Assembly (NCBI GenBank): GCA_039199225.1
Contig: JBCCSZ010000229.1
Span: 1 to 13,015 of the forward strand
Source of the DNA: JBCCSZ01 sp039199225
Lineage (GTDB): Bacteria; Bacteroidota; Bacteroidia; Chitinophagales; Saprospiraceae
Direction: 5' to 3'
Length of the DNA stretch: 13,015 nucleotides
Of the stretch, positions 8,936 to 13,015 are shown piece after piece (position 1 is the stretch's first letter; each line of letters begins with the position of its first letter). Under the pieces are notes generated by a model. That model saw nothing but the letters and a program-made list of their open reading frames with translations. It ran no database searches and was not told the origin of the DNA. The translations under genes were made by a program, and so were the position numbers.

Positions 8936-8943
8936 CAAAGATA
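8936..8943 (-). promoter_or_regulatory. Candidate -7 promoter box for the giant adhesin
   Basis: The minus strand reads TATCTTTG, an exact match to TAnnTTTG, 66 bases after the stop codon of the OmpA-family gene. It is the only exact match I found in the 435-base spacer. No clear TTG or TTTG lies at the -33 position, so support rests on one element and its position between genes. Confidence 0.35.
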
Positions 8944-9008
8944 TGAATAAATTGTGGAATGTAAGGAGCGATACGGTTAATCTTTTTTATAATATGTCTG
9001 AGAGCAGC

Positions 9009-10994
9009 TTATTCGCGTTTTATCTCCACAATTTCGACCCGACGCTCACTGGCAGCACCGACACTGTAAACGGAATTTCGCAAATCGAGCAAATCGTCAC
9101 TGATTGATTTCGAAGCGGTTGTCTCTCCAAAAGATCGCTCGGAGATAATGAGCTTACCATTTTTGAGATAGCTCTTAAAAATACCATTTTGGTAGGTATC
9201 AAAGTGGTTGCGAACGCTGCTGACCCGACGTTTACCCAACGATAAGTTGTAGTCGCTTTTGGCCCGGGGGCTGGTAAAGCCCTTTACAAAAATCTCGACT
9301 TTTTCTCCTTGCTTGAGACGCCGAAGCAAGATTTCGGAGAACAAAATGAGGTAGTCATAGCCCTTGCGCACTTTAAATTCAAAGAAATTTTCGAGTTCCT
9401 GCTCGGCTTGGTACTTGACTGTTTCGGGGAGGGGATTGGTGTATTCCCTCAAGTAAGTAGGCTTTAGGGCGTAATAGTCGAAATACGTTTGCTCGTAAGT
9501 CTTTCGCGTCGTGGTGCGGCGGGTGCGCCTGTCGGGTTCATCATTGTGGAAGTACAGCGCCAAGGGAAGAAAGTCCTCCAATGTAGTAGGAACAGGCTCG
9601 GCGGGCTTGGGAGGTATGGGCGGAATGTCTGCCACCGTAGGGGTATCCACTTCGATGGTCAGGGAGTCATCCGGCACCAGGTTTTTCTCCGTCGTATCTT
9701 TAAAAATCTGCATCTTGTAGATGTCGTTACAGCAAGATTTATTTTCCTTTTCCAGGTAAAAGGACCCGGCTCGATTGGAAGCCAGATAAGCCACTGTTGA
9801 ATCTTGGTTCAGCGAGAAATAGACGTCATTGTAGCTGCTGTTCAAAGGATAGCCACCATGTTTTGGTTCTTGCCAGTTCTTGCCATCGAAGCCTGCCTTG
9901 TAGACATCGTAGCCCCCGAGACCCTTTCGCCCTTTGGTACTAAAATAAAGGGTTTGAGAGCTGTTGTGAAAAAAGGGCGTCGCATCATCGTCCGGCGTAT
10001 TGAGCGATTTGAGGTTTTGTGCCTTGACAAATTTGCCTTGGCTGTTGGGTAGGGCATACCAAATATCCATTTTACCCTGGCCCCCCTTGCGGTCGGAGGC
10101 AAAATATAGAACCTCTCGCTGGTTGATGGAGTCGTAACCAATGTTTGGCTGTGTGGTTGTGAAGCCCGGCATATTGATACCGTCCGGTAGCTTCTTGGGT
10201 CGAGACCAACGGCGGCGCTTCCCCTTGGTTCGGGCGTAAATAGCACAGCGAATGTCCACACTGCTGACGTATTCACATAGGGTATAATAGATCGTTTGGC
10301 CATTGTTGCCAAAGGTCATATGCGCCGTGTGGTATTGCTTGTCATTGAACCCTCTACTAATGGGGCGCCCGCGGCCACCTCTAATGGATTGCAACACCTT
10401 CGTATATTTCCGGCTGGGGCTGTGCTCGTCCTTATAATTATCGTATCGAAGAGACGAATAAAAGAGCGTATCACCTTTTACGACCGGCCCGAATTCAGAA
10501 TAAGGCGTATTAACCCTTTTGTTGAGATGGCTGACTTTGACATCGTCTTCCTGTTTGATCAAGTCGGCAGCCCACTGGCATTCTTCCAATTGTACCTTCG
10601 CTTGTTCTGAAAAGCGACCTGAAGGTTGTTCTTTCAAAAACTGCTTCAAATAAGTCTGCGCCATGTCGTACTGTCCCATAAACTTATAAGTCTCTCCCAT
10701 TCGATAAAGCAAAAGTGGAAATTCTTTTTTCTTTGGGCTGTAGTAGACCTTTTTGTAGTAATCGTCGGCAATTTCGTAGGCAAAAAATTCGCGGGCCACC
10801 TCTGCGATTTTATAGGCCAATTCCAATTTCTTGGTATTAATCTCATAAGCTTCCTGATAGTAGCGAAGCGCACTGTAGTAATCCTTTTTCTCGAAAGCCT
10901 TATCCCCAGCTTTGAGAAAGGCCCGAGAAGTCTGAGCTGTTACGAGGGATGTTGCCAAGAGGCAGAGGGCGAGCAGTATCCATTTGATGTTCAT
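9009..10994 (-). CDS. TPR-PD40-OmpA domain protein, putative cell-wall anchor of a T9SS/PorP module
   Basis: A periplasmic protein of 661 residues. A signal peptide ends after Ala20 (VTA|Q); there is no lipobox, so it is not an evident lipoprotein. Residues 24-135 form TPR-like helical repeats (Y-Y-x-A-L-x-Y-Y-x-x-A-Y). Residues 160-430 carry PD40/WD40-like propeller blades, for example L-Y-F-A-S-D-R-K-G-G near 296 and L-Y-F-S-T-K-G-R-K-G-L-G-G-Y-D near 349. A proline-rich linker (about 451-470) leads to a C-terminal OmpA-like domain at 475-661. This order resembles PorE, the peptidoglycan-binding T9SS component, but no carboxypeptidase-regulatory domain is seen between propeller and OmpA. 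The OmpA motif reads K-G-F-T-S-P at 571-576, so the usual peptidoglycan-contacting Asp after Thr is Ser, while the Arg residues (R589-R590, R651-R652) are kept. The gene starts 27 bases after the porP-like stop codon, so the two are almost certainly co-transcribed. Confidence is high for the domains, moderate for the role. Confidence 0.88.
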   Translation of the reverse strand: MNIKWILLALCLLATSLVTAQTSRAFLKAGDKAFEKKDYYSALRYYQEAYEINTKKLELAYKIAEVAREFFAYEIADDYYKKVYYSPKKKEFPLLLYRMGETYKFMGQYDMAQTYLKQFLKEQPSGRFSEQAKVQLEECQWAADLIKQEDDVKVSHLNKRVNTPYSEFGPVVKGDTLFYSSLRYDNYKDEHSPSRKYTKVLQSIRGGRGRPISRGFNDKQYHTAHMTFGNNGQTIYYTLCEYVSSVDIRCAIYARTKGKRRRWSRPKKLPDGINMPGFTTTQPNIGYDSINQREVLYFASDRKGGQGKMDIWYALPNSQGKFVKAQNLKSLNTPDDDATPFFHNSSQTLYFSTKGRKGLGGYDVYKAGFDGKNWQEPKHGGYPLNSSYNDVYFSLNQDSTVAYLASNRAGSFYLEKENKSCCNDIYKMQIFKDTTEKNLVPDDSLTIEVDTPTVADIPPIPPKPAEPVPTTLEDFLPLALYFHNDEPDRRTRRTTTRKTYEQTYFDYYALKPTYLREYTNPLPETVKYQAEQELENFFEFKVRKGYDYLILFSEILLRRLKQGEKVEIFVKGFTSPRAKSDYNLSLGKRRVSSVRNHFDTYQNGIFKSYLKNGKLIISERSFGETTASKSISDDLLDLRNSVYSVGAASERRVEIVEIKRE

Positions 10995-11021
10995 GATCAG
11001 GAGAGCAAATTAAGAGCGGTC

Positions 11022-12047
11022 TTAAAAGATGGGACAAGCCTTGAATGTTTTCAAAGGCTTGACCCTGGTTATGGCGTAGCGGATAGCCAGCTCGGGACCT
11101 CCGGCCCCGTTCGTAGCCGCTGTAAAATCAGAAAAATTAATGTCGTAGCTGAAGCCGAGTCGCCAGGCGAGGTAATGAATTTCAACGGCAGGAATAACAG
11201 CATCTACCTCCTCGTTTAAACGAGCGGCAGTTGTAAATTGAACGGCCAATTCCTGTCCTCTTTTTTCTTTAATATGGTACCTGGCACCGATTCCGATGAC
11301 CATTTCTGATTCTTCTTTGTTTTGAAATTGACCCAGGGCGAATGCCAAGCCGTAGACTTTCTCAGCCACTTTCAAGGCTCCAAAGCTGTATACACTGGTG
11401 CGCATCGGGCGACGTTGTGTATCGGTATTCGTAAAGTTTTGCTTGGGTCTGTTGATATGGTAAAAAGCGACACCCGTATTGAAATAGTAGCGTCGGTCGT
11501 CCCCTTGGGTAAACCAATTGATACCAGCAGATAAATCGGTGAAGCTGACGTTATTGGATTCAAAGTTTTCGCGGGTCGGCAGGCTCGGGTCGTAAACATC
11601 ACCGCCCCATTGATTGCCCACTCTCAATTTTGCTTCATCAAAAGACCGCTGGGCAATCCCAGCCTGGAAGCCAGCGGATAGAAAATTATAGTCGTTTAGT
11701 TGCTGGATGTAAGAGCCGCTCAGCGATATTTGGGCAACACTCAATTCCAGGTCACCCTGCTGGTCATAGTTGAATAAAATACCACCACCAAAATAACCAC
11801 TTTCCAACTTACTGGTATAGTACTTCATATCCGCCGCTCCGGAGACCGACATAAATGGAACCGGCACCGACTGCCACTGGCTGCGGTAATTGGCCATGAA
11901 GCGAATATCTTCTGCAAAAATTCCCGTTAGAGCCGGGTTAATATTCAAGGGAGTATTGTAATATTGTGAAAAGTGAAGGTCCTGCCCACTCAATTGTAGC
12001 AGGCCAATGAATAGAAAACTGATGATTGTTGTAAAGGTCTTAGTCAT
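11022..12047 (-). CDS. Type IX secretion system membrane protein, PorP/SprF family
   Basis: An outer-membrane beta-barrel protein of 341 residues that acts with T9SS to secrete or display partner proteins. The signal peptide covers the first 21 residues, followed directly by the family hallmark Q-D-L-H-F-S-Q-Y-Y-N-T-P-L-N-I-N-P-A-L-T-G (22-42) and N-Y-R-S-Q-W (53-58). Alternating aromatic and glycine-rich strands run through the rest, and the protein ends in the family-typical C-P-x-F (K-A-C-P-I-F). Length fits the family (about 300-350). It heads the minus-strand unit and is followed closely by the OmpA-type gene, then two PKD proteins. In F. johnsoniae SprF is needed for surface delivery of SprB, so a dedicated role for the adhesins here is likely. 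It is probably a cargo-specific paralogue rather than the core PorP; this is inference from its position away from porKLMN-type genes, none of which are in the window. Confidence 0.93.
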   Translation of the reverse strand: MTKTFTTIISFLFIGLLQLSGQDLHFSQYYNTPLNINPALTGIFAEDIRFMANYRSQWQSVPVPFMSVSGAADMKYYTSKLESGYFGGGILFNYDQQGDLELSVAQISLSGSYIQQLNDYNFLSAGFQAGIAQRSFDEAKLRVGNQWGGDVYDPSLPTRENFESNNVSFTDLSAGINWFTQGDDRRYYFNTGVAFYHINRPKQNFTNTDTQRRPMRTSVYSFGALKVAEKVYGLAFALGQFQNKEESEMVIGIGARYHIKEKRGQELAVQFTTAARLNEEVDAVIPAVEIHYLAWRLGFSYDINFSDFTAATNGAGGPELAIRYAITRVKPLKTFKACPIF

Positions 12048-12097
12048 CTAGCTTAGGACTTTTGGCTAATGCAAACTAACGAATTAACCCTGTATTA

Positions 12098-12105
12098 CAA
12101 AAATA
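12098..12105 (-). promoter_or_regulatory. Candidate -7 promoter box for the porP-ompA unit
   Basis: The minus strand reads TATTTTTG, an exact TAnnTTTG match and identical to the box upstream of the truncated adhesin. It would give a leader of about 45 bases before the ATG at 12047. The -33 region shows only CTTTTA, not TTTG. The promoter would overlap the first codons of coaE on the other strand, so the two divergent genes share about 70 bases of control region. Confidence 0.4.
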
Positions 12106-12116
12106 TATTCGATATT

Positions 12117-12701
12117 ATGCTAAAAGTAGGCATCACAGGCGGCATCGGTAGCGGAAAAACGACTGCCTGCCGAATTTTCGAAACCTTGGGAATCCCCGTT
12201 TACTATGCCGACAATCGGGCCAAGCAACTGATGGTCGAAGATGCCCAACTCATAGCAGCCATCAGCGATTTGTTGGGAACTAGCGCCTACACACCCGATG
12301 GCCAACTCGACCGCGCATACGTAGCAAGCGTCGTCTTTCAGGACAAAAAAAAGCTGGATGCCCTCAATGCCATTGTCCACCCCGCAGTAGCCCTCGACGG
12401 CCAACGCTGGCACGCCGCTCAAACCAACGTCCCCTACACCTTAAAAGAGGCCGCCCTCCTATTTGAAAGCCAAAACCATCGCTACCTCGATAAAGTTATT
12501 ACGGTATTTGCCCCCAAAGAGATTCGCATCCAACGAGTAATGGCTCGAGATGGTGTCGACGAAGCAAGTGTTCAAGCTCGAATGAAGCGCCAGATGAGCG
12601 ATGAAGAAAAGCTCAAATTAGCCGATTACATCCTTTACAATGATGGCGAACAATTGCTGATTCCACAGGTATTGGAGATCCATCGTAGGTTGGTTGGGTG
12701 A
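12117..12701 (+). CDS. coaE: Dephospho-CoA kinase
   Basis: Cytoplasmic kinase that phosphorylates the 3'-hydroxyl of the ribose in dephospho-CoA with ATP, the final step of coenzyme A synthesis. The 194-residue product opens with the P-loop G-G-I-G-S-G-K-T-T at 8-16, followed by Y-A-D at 30-32 (Asp32, the conserved acidic residue at the CoA site), N-A-I-V-H-P at 84-89, E-A-A-L-L-F-E at 111-117, and an Arg-rich lid segment R-M-K-R-Q-M at 155-160, then A-D-Y-I-L-Y-N-D. Length is typical of the family. The ATG at 12117 places the P-loop at the usual distance from the N-terminus; an in-frame ATG at 12069 would add 16 residues without counterpart in the family. It is transcribed away from the T9SS module and is functionally unrelated to it. 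Its stop codon lies at the first base of a G-rich tandem array. Confidence 0.95.
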   Translation: MLKVGITGGIGSGKTTACRIFETLGIPVYYADNRAKQLMVEDAQLIAAISDLLGTSAYTPDGQLDRAYVASVVFQDKKKLDALNAIVHPAVALDGQRWHAAQTNVPYTLKEAALLFESQNHRYLDKVITVFAPKEIRIQRVMARDGVDEASVQARMKRQMSDEEKLKLADYILYNDGEQLLIPQVLEIHRRLVG

Positions 12702-12865
12702 TCGGGGGATTGCCTGCGGCAAGTGATTTGGTGGTTGCCTGTGGCTGGTGATTTGGTGGTTTTGTGGTTGCTTGCGGCTTGTGATTTGGGGATCGGGGGA
12801 TTGCCTGTGGCGAGTGATTTGGTGGTTTTGTGATTGCCTATGGCTTGTGATTTGGGGATCGGGGG
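12699..12865. repeat. Degenerate 25/33-bp G-rich tandem array
   Basis: Six units begin with TGAT at 12699, 12724, 12749, 12782, 12815 and 12848, with lengths 25, 25, 33, 33, 33 and a partial 18. Most units contain TGATTTGG, a variable middle, then ATTGCC or a variant, then TGYGGC or TATGGC. Units 4 and 6 carry GGGGATCGGGGG and units 3 and 5 carry GGTGGTTTTGTG in the same place, so the two types alternate with a 66-base period. The first unit includes the coaE stop codon. The G runs give weak G-quadruplex potential on the plus strand. There are no equal-length unique spacers, so it is not a CRISPR array, and frames through it code only for repetitive low-complexity peptide. Confidence 0.85.
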
Positions 12866-12893
12866 TTTTTATGACCAGCAATAAAGGACCGCT

Positions 12894-13015
12894 AAATCAC
12901 CAGTGCGCAGCACAATCACCAGTGCGCAGCACAATCACCAGTGCGCAGCACAATCACCAGTGCGCAGCACAATCACCAGTGCGCAGCACAATCACCAGTG
13001 CGCAGCACAATCACC
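12894..13015. repeat. Perfect 19-bp tandem array running off the right edge
   Basis: The unit CAATCACCAGTGCGCAGCA occurs six times, at 12894, 12913, 12932, 12951, 12970 and 12989, followed by 8 bases of a seventh at 13008-13015 where the window ends. Only the first base of copy 1 differs. Each unit contains a mini-hairpin, GTGC-GCA-GCAC, when joined to the next unit, and the 6-base palindrome TGCGCA. No gene is seen from 12702 to the end apart from the two arrays and a 28-base linker (12866-12893). The copies being identical points to recent expansion or to a repeat prone to slippage. The true copy number cannot be known from this window. Confidence 0.95.

Larger units (their letters stand above)
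8574..9008. other. Intergenic region upstream of the giant adhesin
   Basis: This 435-base AT-rich stretch separates the OmpA-family gene from the giant adhesin. It contains a -7 box candidate (8936-8943), an imperfect hairpin (8878-8909) and a short perfect hairpin with AGAACC/GGTTCT arms and a 4-base loop (8842-8857). Open frames within it show no recognisable protein. If transcription starts at the promoter candidate, the adhesin mRNA would carry a leader of about 350 bases, long enough to hold a regulatory RNA element, although I recognise no known riboswitch. Confidence 0.5.

Noticed and set aside
10626..11219. Plus-strand open frame of 197 codons
   Set aside because: It lies opposite two clearly real genes (OmpA-type and PorP/SprF) and bridges both; no domain is recognisable.
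12026..12056. Possible plus-strand promoter for coaE (TTGTTG, 17 bases, TAGCTTAG)
   Set aside because: The -7 box has one mismatch at a key position and it lies over the start codon of the divergent gene; too weak to list as a feature.
12069..12116. N-terminal extension of coaE from the upstream ATG
   Set aside because: The P-loop sits at the usual distance from the ATG at 12117, and the 16 extra residues have no counterpart in the family.
12618..12881. Minus-strand open frame of 87 codons across the first array
   Set aside because: Its peptide is low-complexity repeat (Q-I-T-S-H-R-Q-like) created by the tandem DNA, and it overlaps the end of coaE.
12894..13015. CRISPR array
   Set aside because: The 19-bp units are directly adjacent with no unique spacers, and no cas genes are present.

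Overview
The window comes from a member of the Bacteroidota, most likely a Saprospiria-type marine or sludge bacterium (Lewinella/Haliscomenobacter-like; this rank is inference). The evidence is a PorP/SprF family protein, a protein with a type B C-terminal sorting domain of the type IX secretion system (T9SS), giant PKD-repeat surface proteins, signal peptides ending in Ala-Gln, and promoter-like TAnnTTTG boxes of the Bacteroidota sigma factor.

Layout, read in the direction of transcription on the minus strand from right to left: a PorP/SprF-family outer-membrane protein (12047-11022); 27 bases later a TPR-PD40-OmpA protein (10994-9009); after a 435-base spacer a very large secreted adhesin-like protein of about 1874 residues (8573-2949), with fifteen PKD-like domains, six Ig-like Cys-containing repeats and a T9SS type B C-terminal domain; a hairpin terminator (2860-2911); and a second adhesin (2599 leftward) that is a tandem paralogue of the first and is cut off after its tenth PKD domain. 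On the plus strand, divergent from the porP-like gene, is coaE (12117-12701), dephospho-CoA kinase, the last step of coenzyme A synthesis.

The minus-strand genes form a secretion-and-display module. The PorP/SprF protein sits in the outer membrane, the OmpA-type protein probably ties it to the cell wall, and the PKD proteins are the T9SS cargo carried to the surface. F. johnsoniae SprF/SprB is the closest characterised precedent. Each adhesin gene appears to have its own promoter and a leader of up to a few hundred bases, so they could be switched separately from the secretion genes.

Both edges of the window lie in unusual DNA. At the left, positions 1-60 are an exact inverted copy of 149-208, and the second adhesin reads into that copy and stops. 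This looks like a snap-back or chimeric contig end rather than a natural gene end. At the right, a degenerate 25/33-bp G-rich tandem array begins at the coaE stop codon. It is followed by a perfect 19-bp tandem array that runs off the edge, and the two arrays share a core in opposite orientation. I found no tRNA, rRNA, transposase, CRISPR or defence genes, and no clearly new biological system. The most notable biology is the duplicated giant adhesin next to its own secretion partner, plus the repeat family downstream of coaE.
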